This document shows, in pieces, positions 7,816-15,558 of a stretch of DNA of 20,763 nucleotides. Location: NCBI GenBank assembly GCA_049522195.1, contig JBEKOB010000071.1, positions 1-20,763 of the forward strand, written 5' to 3'. The notes below the pieces were generated by a model. That model made no database searches. It saw nothing but the letters and a program-made list of their open reading frames with translations, and was not told the origin of the DNA. The translations under genes were made by a program, and so were the position numbers. Numbering within the stretch: position 1 is the stretch's first letter; every line of letters begins with the position of its first letter. Source of the stretch: UBA9647 sp049522195 (GTDB lineage Bacteria; Bacteroidota; Ignavibacteria; UBA10030).

Positions 7816-7888
7816 TGCCCCGTGGTGTAATTGGCAACACGTCTGACTCTGGATCAGAAAAGTCTAGGTTCGAGCCCTAGCGGGGCAG
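7816..7888 (+). tRNA. tRNA-Gln (anticodon CTG)
   Basis: A full 73-nt cloverleaf. The acceptor stem is TGCCCCG/CGGGGCA with discriminator G, the D-stem GTGT/ACAC, the anticodon stem TCTGA/TCAGA with loop CTCTGGA (anticodon CTG, reading CAG), and the T-stem CTAGG/CCTAG with loop TTCGAGC. CCA is not encoded. The anticodon reads only CAG, so a separate TTG isoacceptor should exist elsewhere. Because gatA is present, this tRNA may be charged through Glu-tRNA(Gln). Confidence 0.96.
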
Positions 7889-7940
7889 CAAGACGATTGC
7901 GGATTGCGGATTGTGAATTTCGAATTGTGGCACGCTTCTC

Positions 7941-7976
7941 CAATTCGAAATTGGCGATTAACAATTCGCAATTTTA
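7941..7976. repeat. AATT-rich direct repeat, unit 1
   Basis: A palindromic AATTCG/CGAATT-rich block of about 36 bp that recurs 90 bp later at 8031-8065, between the two tRNAs, with roughly four-fifths identity. The shared core is ATTAACAATTCGCAATT. Adjacent 7893-7912 also contains a tandem GCGGATT word. Confidence 0.6.
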
Positions 7977-8030
7977 TCTTTGCCCAGTCTTCTGGGAATC
8001 TCGGCGGATTTTAAGTTGCCATTCATTCCT

Positions 8031-8065
8031 CAATTCGCGATTGGCAATTAACAATTCGCAATTCC
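8031..8065. repeat. AATT-rich direct repeat, unit 2
   Basis: Second copy of the block at 7941-7976, ending 4 bp before tRNA-Glu. The repeated core ATTAACAATTCGCAATT is identical between copies, while the flanks differ. Confidence 0.6.
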
Positions 8066-8069
8066 ACCT

Positions 8070-8142
8070 GGCCCTATCGTCTAACGGTTTAGGACGCGGC
8101 CCTCTCAAGGCCGAAATACGGGTTCGATCCCCGTTAGGGCTA
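8070..8142 (+). tRNA. tRNA-Glu (anticodon CTC)
   Basis: A 73-nt cloverleaf. The acceptor stem is GGCCCTA/TAGGGCT (one G-T pair) with discriminator A, the D-stem GTCT/GGAC, the anticodon stem CGGCC/GGCCG with loop CTCTCAA (anticodon CTC, reading GAG), and the T-stem ACGGG/CCCGT with loop TTCGATC. CCA is not encoded. The last bases (GTTAGGGCTAC) resemble the left border of the hairpin elements at 12224 and 17982. Confidence 0.96.
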
Positions 8143-8953
8143 CACGATTTTGCCAAGCGAATCTTCGGGGTTTCGAAGTGATGTTCTCGTACCTTATATA
8201 TTTTTGCTGATCCGACACGGCGACATCGTACACCTCGCCTCCTCTCCCCTTTTGCATGCATCGCTTCCATCTGAGTCCGATCTTCCCTCTTCGGTAGTTC
8301 GCTGGTTTCGATCGCAGCTTGATCGCGAAACCGGCCTCTGAAAGATTCATTCATTTAAGATCCGTCCCACTGGCGAGGTCAGCGGCTGGCGCTGTTCTTG
8401 CCCGCACATGAATCACGGTAAATACAAAAGCTGTGATCCCGCGGAGCGGGACGCAAAAAGCACGCAGCCGCCGTTGTTTAGAACAGGTGGCAATTACGCC
8501 GAAACGAAAGAGCGGAGCGGAACGAAGTGGAGGCGAGCGAAAACTACCTCTCTATCAACAAATAAGCGAGACGTAACGGAGTGAAGCGGAGCAATTGAGT
8601 GAGGCGTTATTGCTGAGGTAATCTTTTGGAGAGTCGGGCTGAGCCGCCCGCTACTTCGGAGTTAACTGAGGCGGGGGGCGAAGCCGATGCCGTGGAACGA
8701 CGAGAACATTCAGGGTGGGCGCCCGCTCCGAAGGAGTCCTTCGGACCTGCCATCGCTAAACCAGAAAGTCGGGCAGGCCCGCGAAAAGGTGAATCACGGC
8801 GGGTAAACTTGATGCCGCCATGGGGGGGTGACGGATGGGTGTCTGCTTCAGGTTCAATATCAAACAAGTGCTGAAGTGTTCGGAGGCATTGTGATATTGC
8901 CTGCTATGTGCCCGTTTTGGAAGGACTGCGATAACTCTGTTGAGCTCTTTCGG
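8143..8953. other. Gene-free, repeat-rich stretch
   Basis: About 810 bp between tRNA-Glu and the ATPase stop. No gene is supportable on either strand. Visible structure includes TCCCGC/GCGGGA (about 8436-8450), a cluster of purine words of the GGAGCGGA type (8505-8595) framed by near-inverted arms CAATTACGCC (8491-8500) and GGCGTTATTG (8603-8612), and a perfect 19-nt palindrome at 8727-8745. Composition is consistent with degraded mobile or repeat DNA. Confidence 0.45.
8727..8745. repeat. Perfect 19-nt palindrome
   Basis: TCCGAAGGAGTCCTTCGGA reads identically on both strands apart from the central base. Such a compact dyad could be an operator or a hairpin, but no gene start is close, so a degraded repeat element is more likely. 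Confidence 0.5.
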
Positions 8954-11650
8954 TTACAATTTGTGGGGTTCATCTTTCCGAATCTCCTGCTCCGCCCGCT
9001 TCCAATCCTCAACCGATTGACCTTCCTGGCGGCCTCGTTGCTCGTACAGCTCATAGGCACGCTTGGCTATTTGCGGAGTCAGATCGACCGGCTTCATGGC
9101 CACGGCGTTTGGAACGCGCCATCTGATCATCGCGACCTTCACGGCGTCGTTCACGACAAGGCACGAGACCATCGCATAGGTAAAAATCGTGAGCGTCTGC
9201 CACCATGGCAAGGGCATGAGTCCCGGGAGACCGACATAGGTCAGAACGGTTCCTGTGATCGCATCCGCCGTTAGGGCAGACAGGAATGTCTTGCTGGGCA
9301 GTGTCGCCCAAAACCACTGGCGCTCCCGCGCGGAGACGATGGAGAATACGGCAAAGTAGAGGAGCATAAGAAAGCTGAAAGTGTAGAGGGCATCGTTATT
9401 GGTTGCTAAACCGAACCGCGACCACCCGATCCACAACAGGAGGAGCGTTTCCGCAACCATCGCGACACCAAGTACCACGGATACCGCGATGAAACCTCCG
9501 ATGTTCCATGTTTCGGGTTTCCTGGAAGGCCGGACGTGGTCGGTGGCAAGGGAGATCTTCGCGAAGTCCGTCATGAAGACCAGCAGAAGCATCGCGAACG
9601 CGGAGACAACGAACTTACCGGTCACAACGAACGCAATGGCCACGAAAGCAGCCTTCAGGATTGTCCGACTGATCTTGTTGATGATCCACGTTAGAATCCG
9701 CTGGTAAATCGTCCGCCCCTGCTCGACCAACGCAACGATGTTCGTCAACCCCGGCTCGGTAAGAACGACGCTGGCGGCTCCCTTGGCCACGTCGGTCGCG
9801 GTGCTGACAGCGATGCCCACTTCGGCCTGGCGTAGCGCAGGTGCATCGTTGACGCCATCGCCAGTCATCCCGGTCACGTGCCCTGCGGCCTGGAGGTGCT
9901 GCACAACGATGTACTTGTCCTCGGGATATACCTCAGCGAAACCATCTGCGCCTGCCAACAAGTCCACCGCCTTGTTTCCATTTTGACCGTCCGCCGCTTT
10001 CAGGTCCGCAACGCGCCGGATGTTGGGCAATCCAACTCCTTGGGCGATCTCACGCGCCACCGGCAGTGCGTCGCCGGTGAGCATCTTCACTGGGACACCC
10101 AGGTCCAGCAGCTCGGTGATAAGTTGCTTGGCATCCGGACGGGGCGGATCATACAACGTCACCAATCCGAGCAATGCCGGGGTGCCAGTCTCGGGGCCGC
10201 GCGCTACCGCCAGCGTCCGATATCCCTTCTGGGCCGATTCGCTTACCCGCGCCTCCAACTTCTCGATCGCCGGGGGCTGTAGCCCGCAGGCCTCGGCGAC
10301 AGTCCGCACGGCGCCTTTCATCACGCGCAACCGGTGCCTGTTCTGTTCCACTACGGCTTCCGTTCGCCGGTTTTTCGCATCAAACGGTGCAAAGGAGACT
10401 GGCGTTGCCGCAGGCATACCGTCGAAGATGTGCCGCTCTTTCGCTGCGGCAAGAAACGCCAAGTCAATCGGATCCTGGTTGGCTTCTTGAGACGCGAGTG
10501 CGCCCGCAAACAGAACGTCGGATTCCGAAGCGTGATCCAGGGGGATCACACCGGTGACGGCTAATTGGTTCATGGTTATCGTGCCCGTCTTATCGACGCA
10601 GAGCACGTCCATCGTAGCGGCATCCTCCGCGGCACTGAGGCGCGTCACGAGCACGCCGCGCTTCGCAAGCTCCTTCGACCCGACAGCCATGCTGACAGTA
10701 AACATGACGGGGAGGGCTACCGGCACCGCGCTCATCAACAGGATGAGCATAAGCGGGACCATCTCCAGGAGAGGAGTGCCGCGAATCAGAGATAGGACAA
10801 TCACTACACCCAGCAGCGCGCCAACAATGACGAAAAGCCAGCGGACAACCTTGGCTACCACCGCTTCGATGTGGAGTTTCGGTCGAGCTTGCTGCACCAG
10901 CTCTGTGGTGCGCCCAAAGTAGGTCTTGGCCCCGGTGAGCATGACCACGCCGTTGCCCTCGCCCCGGCGGACGACGGACCCGGACGAAAGCACATCGCCT
11001 GTCGCCTTGTCTACGTCTTTCGACTCGCCCGTGAGGGCCGACTGGTCAACGCTCAGCGCTCCAGTCAGGAGTTTGACATCTGCGGGAATGATGTCTCCGG
11101 GCCGCACACGCACAATGTCGCCTGGTACCAACTCCCGGGCAGGAATGACCTGCCAGTTCGCCTCGCGCAGGACACGCGCACTGACCTGCAACCGGCGCCG
11201 CAGCGTCTCAACGACGCCAGCGGCGCGATGCTCCTGCATAAAACTCAACACCACATTGACGACCAGCAGCGCACCCACTACAACGAGATCAGAGAATTTC
11301 CCGAGCATCGCCGACAGCACCATGATCAGCTCGAGCATCCACGCAGACAGCCCCCAGAACTTGCCGAGAAACATGAGGACCGGGTGCGCTTTTTTTTCGG
11401 CCACTTCGTTGTAGCCATTCTCCTTCCGTCTAGTCTCCACCTCTGGGTGTGTGAGCCCGGCGTCGGGGTTCACGTGGAGCATCGCAAGCGTGTCGGCAAC
11501 TGATGCGGAGGCGACGTCAGGGGGCTTGGTGTTCGCAGGCTGCGAGGTCACCGGCTCGGCTTCGGATATTTTTGGGGTTGTTGGCATAGTAAACATCGTC
11601 TCAGGCGGTGCCCGGTCTATACCGGTATCCCTGCGTTGATTGAGCTCCAT
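8954..11650 (-). CDS. P-type IIIA proton-exporting ATPase with DUF2934-like tail
   Basis: An 898-residue ATP-driven cation pump of the plasma-membrane H+-ATPase (P3A) group. Residues seen are the actuator TGES (207-210), PVALP in M4 (310-314), the phosphorylated Asp353 in DKTGTIT, MLTGD (523-527) and MTGDGVNDAP (595-604). Asp695 in FMTDFAKISLATD aligns with the M6 proton-carrying Asp of plant and fungal pumps, so protons are the likely substrate. Residues 861-892 (AKRAYELYEQRG...EDWKRAEQEI) match the DUF2934 pattern and replace the usual regulatory tail. The start is uncertain: ATG 11650, 11596 and 11587 all precede the conserved region and none has a good SD. It follows a small TPR gene by about 200 bp. 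The substrate is inferred, not proven. Confidence 0.95.
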   Translation of the reverse strand: MELNQRRDTGIDRAPPETMFTMPTTPKISEAEPVTSQPANTKPPDVASASVADTLAMLHVNPDAGLTHPEVETRRKENGYNEVAEKKAHPVLMFLGKFWGLSAWMLELIMVLSAMLGKFSDLVVVGALLVVNVVLSFMQEHRAAGVVETLRRRLQVSARVLREANWQVIPARELVPGDIVRVRPGDIIPADVKLLTGALSVDQSALTGESKDVDKATGDVLSSGSVVRRGEGNGVVMLTGAKTYFGRTTELVQQARPKLHIEAVVAKVVRWLFVIVGALLGVVIVLSLIRGTPLLEMVPLMLILLMSAVPVALPVMFTVSMAVGSKELAKRGVLVTRLSAAEDAATMDVLCVDKTGTITMNQLAVTGVIPLDHASESDVLFAGALASQEANQDPIDLAFLAAAKERHIFDGMPAATPVSFAPFDAKNRRTEAVVEQNRHRLRVMKGAVRTVAEACGLQPPAIEKLEARVSESAQKGYRTLAVARGPETGTPALLGLVTLYDPPRPDAKQLITELLDLGVPVKMLTGDALPVAREIAQGVGLPNIRRVADLKAADGQNGNKAVDLLAGADGFAEVYPEDKYIVVQHLQAAGHVTGMTGDGVNDAPALRQAEVGIAVSTATDVAKGAASVVLTEPGLTNIVALVEQGRTIYQRILTWIINKISRTILKAAFVAIAFVVTGKFVVSAFAMLLLVFMTDFAKISLATDHVRPSRKPETWNIGGFIAVSVVLGVAMVAETLLLLWIGWSRFGLATNNDALYTFSFLMLLYFAVFSIVSARERQWFWATLPSKTFLSALTADAITGTVLTYVGLPGLMPLPWWQTLTIFTYAMVSCLVVNDAVKVAMIRWRVPNAVAMKPVDLTPQIAKRAYELYEQRGRQEGQSVEDWKRAEQEIRKDEPHKL

Positions 11651-11854
11651 TTCCGGCAGGGGGAGGGATTTCGAATCGTCTTCATTGGGATTAGATACCG
11701 GCTACGATTCGCGAGCTTTGGGATCGTCCGCAGCTGGTCTCATGTGTGCACTCACTAGACCTCACCAAGATAGTACAACGCACTCCTCGGTCTTGAAGTT
11801 CATTCTTGTGGCAGGTCTTGAAACGTAATAAAGATCTAACTCTTTATCGTGAGA

Positions 11855-12139
11855 TCAAGTCTGGTGAAGGTGGGTCAGAAGGATGAGAGCAAGTGGATGG
11901 TGTGTATTGAATTTCAAGCAATTCTCTAGCGCTTCGATCGCTTGGTTAATATTCCCGATGCTTGAATATGCGCAGCCCCGAATAAAGAAAGCCTGAGAAT
12001 CCTGAGGGTTCTCACACAGGATTGTCCGGACATCTTCAAGTGCACCGCTTGGATTTCCGGCGTTGAGTTGGGCCACCGCCACGCAATGACGTGCCCAAGC
12101 ATTCCCGCACTGCATCGTGATCCATTTTTCATACTCCAT
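11855..12139 (-). CDS. Small TPR protein
   Basis: A 94-residue protein made almost entirely of tetratricopeptide repeats. One repeat spans about residues 14-46 (AWARHCVAVAQLNAGNPSGA...), a second 48-81 (QAFFIRGCAYSSIGNINQAI), and a partial third follows. TPR units mediate protein-protein contacts; no catalytic residues are present. There is no signal peptide and no clear SD before the ATG, so it may be a fragment of a longer TPR protein. It lies upstream of the P-type ATPase on the same strand, about 200 bp away, so a link to the pump is possible but untested. Confidence 0.6.
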   Translation of the reverse strand: MEYEKWITMQCGNAWARHCVAVAQLNAGNPSGALEDVRTILCENPQDSQAFFIRGCAYSSIGNINQAIEALENCLKFNTHHPLALILLTHLHQT

Positions 12140-12223
12140 GAGTTAGCTTGATGGTTTTCATGCCTGGCCACTCAATCTAGGTCCAATGTGAGTACCAAGC
12201 ACGAATTTTCAGGGTGCAGGAAA

Positions 12224-12308
12224 ATCCCTTTAGGGCTACTGCCGAAACGACAAGAGTTAGCGAGTCCGACAGGACGAAGCTAACTCTTTTGTCGTTTTGA
12301 GCATCCCG
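12224..12308. repeat. 85-bp hairpin element, copy 1
   Basis: About 81 of 85 positions are identical to 17982-18066. The core hairpin (12243-12299) has arms GAAACGACAAGAGTTAGC and GCTAACTCTTTTGTCGTTTT, about 19 bp with a 2-nt bulge, capped by an internal GA/GAA loop and a GTCC/GGAC stem with tetraloop GACA. The left border is ATCCCTTTAGGGCTAC. The differences between copies fall in the loop or preserve pairing (G-T here, A-T there), which suggests the folded form matters. Confidence 0.75.
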
Positions 12309-12325
12309 ACGTTTTGTGTCGGGAT
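12303..12325. repeat. Second hairpin of the composite element
   Basis: Arms ATCCCGAC (12303-12310) and GTCGGGAT (12318-12325) with a 7-nt loop, directly after the 85-bp hairpin. In the other copy the equivalent hairpin (18062-18088) has the different but still perfect arms TCCCGTTC/GAACGGGA. Confidence 0.55.
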
Positions 12326-12350
12326 CTGCATCAGCGCGCGAATGATAACA

Positions 12351-12386
12351 AAAGAGGCAATTCCAGATATCCGGGATTGCCTCTTT
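12351..12386. terminator. Bidirectional terminator of the accessory cluster
   Basis: A stem of about 14 bp, AAAGAGGCAATTCC against GGGATTGCCTCTTT, with an 8-nt loop. A-rich DNA on one side and T-rich on the other would let it work in both directions. It lies about 100 bp past the stop of the last gene in the minus-strand cluster. Near-identical hairpins follow cfa at 18269 and, degraded, at 18183. Confidence 0.75.
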
Positions 12387-12487
12387 GCTTTTCATCGTCA
12401 CGACATGCAAGGGATGGCCGTTTGCAGCATCGACCCTCACCTCGTGCGGCAGATCTGAATCACAAAGACGAAACAGGGCTGGATGGA

Positions 12488-12790
12488 TCACTCGGAGGAG
12501 TTATGAGCTCGATGTGATCTGTGCGGCCCGACGTATCTCAAGTCTCGTTCCGCCATAAGGGCGAAGGTATCCTCGTACAAGACCTCGATTTTTTCACCTG
12601 GAAAGTTGAAACGATACAGGATCCCGGAGTGCACACCTTTTACTGTCAGGCTTTCCATCCCCACATATTCAAACAGTCCCGGTTGATGGTCATTCCCACG
12701 ATGTCCGTCGGCAATCTTGGTTCTTTCGCGCGATGAGGAAGTCTTGCCTTCAATCAACCATTCCGTTCTTTTTCGCCCGCAGCAACTCAT
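12488..12790 (-). CDS. Small protein resembling phage-cluster proteins
   Basis: A 100-residue protein beginning MSCCGRKRTEW, with adjacent cysteines at 3-4 and a polar linker, then a compact beta-type segment (residues 40-87: FEYVGMESLTVKG, YRFNFPG, VLYEDTFAL, DLRYV). I recall this layout, FxYxGxxxLTVxG...YRFxxPG, from small uncharacterised proteins in Mu-like and other phage tail neighbourhoods, but could not confirm it. An AGGGGGAACC precedes the ATG, a fair SD. It is the last gene of the cluster, 12 bp after the DUF1360 gene and before a strong terminator. Function unknown. Confidence 0.65.
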   Translation of the reverse strand: MSCCGRKRTEWLIEGKTSSSRERTKIADGHRGNDHQPGLFEYVGMESLTVKGVHSGILYRFNFPGEKIEVLYEDTFALMAERDLRYVGPHRSHRAHNSSE

Positions 12791-12802
12791 GGTTCCCCCT
12801 AG

Positions 12803-13099
12803 TTATTCTGCACCATGTTTTTCGGTCATCTTAAAAAGCAGGCTCGATCCGCCCGATAAAGCCAACCACGTGACAATCCCTTCCTTCCATCCATCGCACA
12901 ACAGAAAAACGAATGGAACAGAAATCCACAGGCTCAGACAATAAAAGCAGTCGAGCAGGCTTCCGAGGAAGCCATGCCCGAGCAGCTTTCTGAACCGGAG
13001 CACTAAATCGAATGGACCATCCTCCTGCGACATTAGGTGCGTGATGCGCCACACTGCCAGTGTACACAGAACGAATCCCTGCATGCTGATATCTGTCAT
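12803..13099 (-). CDS. DUF1360 membrane protein
   Basis: A 98-residue membrane protein. The pattern WRITHL (17-22), EDGPFDL (26-32), a basic stretch, then LDCFYCLSLWISVP (49-62) is the DUF1360 signature. The two cysteines of CFYC (51 and 54) are the most conserved feature and could bind metal or form a disulfide. Three hydrophobic segments are visible, at about 7-20, 52-68 and 74-90. The family has no known function. The ATG overlaps the stop of the 768-residue gene as ATGA, implying translational coupling and matched production. An internal start at Met6 is also possible. Confidence 0.8.
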   Translation of the reverse strand: MTDISMQGFVLCTLAVWRITHLMSQEDGPFDLVLRFRKLLGHGFLGSLLDCFYCLSLWISVPFVFLLCDGWKEGIVTWLALSGGSSLLFKMTEKHGAE

Positions 13100-15402
13100 G
13101 GGGTTAATCGTTCCATATAGATGCTGGCACCAGCGTAATACTGGCCACTGAGGCCTGAATTATATCCGTTTGTCACGCGCTTGTATGCACTCAAATCGAA
13201 GGAGAGCACCGTGAAATCTTCGCCGGACTTTATCCATCCGCCTTCGGATATTGCCGGCTGAACTTCAACGGTGACGAGTCCGCCGTTGATGAAATCCTCC
13301 AGCGTGCCCGTATATCCAGCGCATACGTCGTGGACGTTCCCCGACGCATTGCCGTGAGCCAATACTCCAGCCCCTGATGCAGTGTCAACGAGCGGCGGTT
13401 TCGGACTATTCACCTGAAGCGCGATCATCGGTGCGGGACATCGCCCCATCCCCAGACTGTACGAATCGACAAAGCCAGATGGGTCGTTCGCCATGAATGA
13501 TAACTGCATCGGTGTATTCATCTGTGCGCTCGTCAAGCGGTACAAACTACATCCGACATACTGAACAGAGGGATCCGTCAGCGACGGTCCGACCAGCTGG
13601 AAGTTCAGTGGCAGATTATTGATGAAGAGGGCGATCATATCGGTTGCATTCGGAACAACATTACCCCCGACGTCATAACCGTCTACGCGCACATAAAACG
13701 TGCCCGGTGTCCTCACTCCTGAAATCACATCATACAGCACGGTATTCAGCTGCATGTAGCGATCGAAGTTGGAAAATTCCCAGTCCACGCCGTCGACGAA
13801 AATCTCTCGCTGGATGTTTTTGTACGCCGGTTTGCTGACCGCCGGTGAGACGCCGTCCACGTGGAGCGAGACAGCGAACGGACCGACATCATCACCGATG
13901 TAGTTTGGCAGATTCCGTTTCGAGAACCGGGGATGCTTATAGTTCTGGCTCACGAACTCCCAACCCCCCGTCCCCGCGCGCATGATCCGGATTGTGTACC
14001 AGTGGATCGTGTTCTGAGTGACAGGTTTTGCCGCGTCGTACATACAACCTTTCATATCGATCACACCCCCCCACGCCGCACATTCGATGTTGAAACCCGC
14101 GAGAGAGCTGCCCACCGATATTTTACCGTTCTGTTCCAGAAAGTTACCGTCACCATATCGCCGCAATGCAGCAGAGGAGGACAAGGCGCCGGTGTTCTGG
14201 TTGCCACCGATGAAGACATTCCCCAGACTGCCAATCACGTTTCCATTGAAGCAAGCGGATGAAACCTGAACCGTGGATTTCGGCAGGCAGAGATCGATCC
14301 GCTTCAAATTGGGAACGTTGTAGTACGGTGCGCTTTCGTACTGCACGTTGTATGGCGCAAAACCTGTCACCTTGACGATCACATCCGGATACGCGACGAT
14401 GTTGATGGATTCGCCGGGAGCGATATCGGTCGCGTCCGCGATGTCAGGAAACGTCATATCGAACGTGAACCGGAAAATATAGTTGCCGTTCATGTCGGTG
14501 ATCGTGTCGCCGAGAAGCTGACGGTATCCGGTGCCCGTGTACGCCCCGCCGGCGAGCTCGGCCACCGTGCGGTCATATTCTTCGAAGGTGAGAGTGATAT
14601 CGGTTGCTGGATCCGTTTCACAGAAGCCATACAGCCCGTCGATCGCCTTTGCCAATTCGATCCCGGTCGAATACGCGTTGGCAACTTGCGAGAGCGCTTT
14701 CGTCTGGGATGTCTTTACGAGAGTGAAATTGCGGACCGAATAGTCAGGCGTGAGTTCCTCCGTAGCCTTTTTTCCGAGGGACTTCATGTTTGCATTTTCG
14801 ACCCGTTTGTACAACAGAGTCGTCTTCGGTTGCACGGCTTCGTTGAACAAGTCGATGACGATCGGTTTGAAGTACGGCCCGGGATCAGGTGGGTTGGGTC
14901 CACCCAGAGGCGGGATACGCTCAGGGTAGAGCCGCTCAATGATATCGCGCAAGTATTTGTTTTTCAGCGCATCGCGCAGCGCTCCAAGAGTTTCAATCAC
15001 ATACGGGCCCTTGCGGCAAGGATTGAACACGCATCTGCCACTGTAAAGCGATACGTTCCCGTATATGACAAAATCATTGATGGTCGCCGGAGTTGAGCAG
15101 GTCAGGATAAGATCGTTAAAATCCTGATCGCCCCCGGGGTCATTCGACAAAATGTCGAATTCATAATTACTTGCCACCAGCTTCGGAAACGTGAGCTTTG
15201 TGTTGGAAAGCTGGAAGCCCGTGCCAGGATTCGCCCTGATGGCGATCGACCATTGACTCCCCGTGACGTCGACTGCCGTTCCCGGTGTCCCTGCATGGGA
15301 ACCGTTACCGGTTGTGGCTCCCTGGATGACGAACTGTTGGTCGAACGCAGCGCTCTTCGACTTGACAGTGACCCTCCAGTTGCCCTGCATTGAAATTATC
15401 AT
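13096..15402 (-). CDS. 768-residue beta-rich protein of unknown function
   Basis: I do not recognise a named family. Residues 5-103 form a beta-sandwich-like domain with repeated strands (WRVTVKSK, QWSIAI, KLTFP) ending in EFDILSND-GGDQDFNDLIL, an acidic loop that looks able to bind a cation. Cysteines cluster at 102, 124 and 129, followed by a helical stretch (138-160) and a Pro/Gly linker (162-178). Residues 285-375 look like a Cna-B/regulatory-type beta domain (GNYIFRF, VIVKV). The C-terminal half is beta-rich with further cysteines (371, 384, 441, 453, 618, 655, 694). No signal peptide is visible, although the character is that of a surface or structural protein. AAGGAG before the ATG supports the start. 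It is coupled to the DUF1360 gene and follows a lipoprotein gene. Adhesin, coat or phage-derived structural roles are all open. Confidence 0.85.
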   Translation of the reverse strand: MIISMQGNWRVTVKSKSAAFDQQFVIQGATTGNGSHAGTPGTAVDVTGSQWSIAIRANPGTGFQLSNTKLTFPKLVASNYEFDILSNDPGGDQDFNDLILTCSTPATINDFVIYGNVSLYSGRCVFNPCRKGPYVIETLGALRDALKNKYLRDIIERLYPERIPPLGGPNPPDPGPYFKPIVIDLFNEAVQPKTTLLYKRVENANMKSLGKKATEELTPDYSVRNFTLVKTSQTKALSQVANAYSTGIELAKAIDGLYGFCETDPATDITLTFEEYDRTVAELAGGAYTGTGYRQLLGDTITDMNGNYIFRFTFDMTFPDIADATDIAPGESINIVAYPDVIVKVTGFAPYNVQYESAPYYNVPNLKRIDLCLPKSTVQVSSACFNGNVIGSLGNVFIGGNQNTGALSSSAALRRYGDGNFLEQNGKISVGSSLAGFNIECAAWGGVIDMKGCMYDAAKPVTQNTIHWYTIRIMRAGTGGWEFVSQNYKHPRFSKRNLPNYIGDDVGPFAVSLHVDGVSPAVSKPAYKNIQREIFVDGVDWEFSNFDRYMQLNTVLYDVISGVRTPGTFYVRVDGYDVGGNVVPNATDMIALFINNLPLNFQLVGPSLTDPSVQYVGCSLYRLTSAQMNTPMQLSFMANDPSGFVDSYSLGMGRCPAPMIALQVNSPKPPLVDTASGAGVLAHGNASGNVHDVCAGYTGTLEDFINGGLVTVEVQPAISEGGWIKSGEDFTVLSFDLSAYKRVTNGYNSGLSGQYYAGASIYMERLTP

Positions 15403-15558
15403 ATGAACTCCTTTTTATGCCTACTCTTCGTCGGATTTTCGGCCTTCTCCGTTGTATGAGTTAATCTTGCTAAGCAAAGACGTACGAAACCGTTTCACAC
15501 GCTGGATATAACAACTGAACGGGGGATCAAGCGCGACAGAACACAAATAACGCTCAGC

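Noticed and set aside
7831..8354. Open frames on both strands across the two tRNA genes
   Set aside because: They read through the tRNA-Gln and tRNA-Glu cloverleaves; the peptides are translations of tRNA and repeat sequence, a common false gene call.
8491..8612. Integron attC site
   Set aside because: The arms lack the RYYYAAC and GTTRRRY core sites, and no integrase or cassette ORF is nearby.
12243..12299. Possible hammerhead ribozyme (GAGTCC...GGACGAA resembles stem II plus GAA)
   Set aside because: The invariant CUGANGA core is not present; the equivalent positions read UUAGCGA and are instead paired in the long stem, so the catalytic core cannot form.
12177..12491. Minus-strand 104-codon ORF
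   Set aside because: It runs straight through the duplicated hairpin elements and the terminator, has no RBS or recognisable domain, and starts inside the preceding gene's 3' end.
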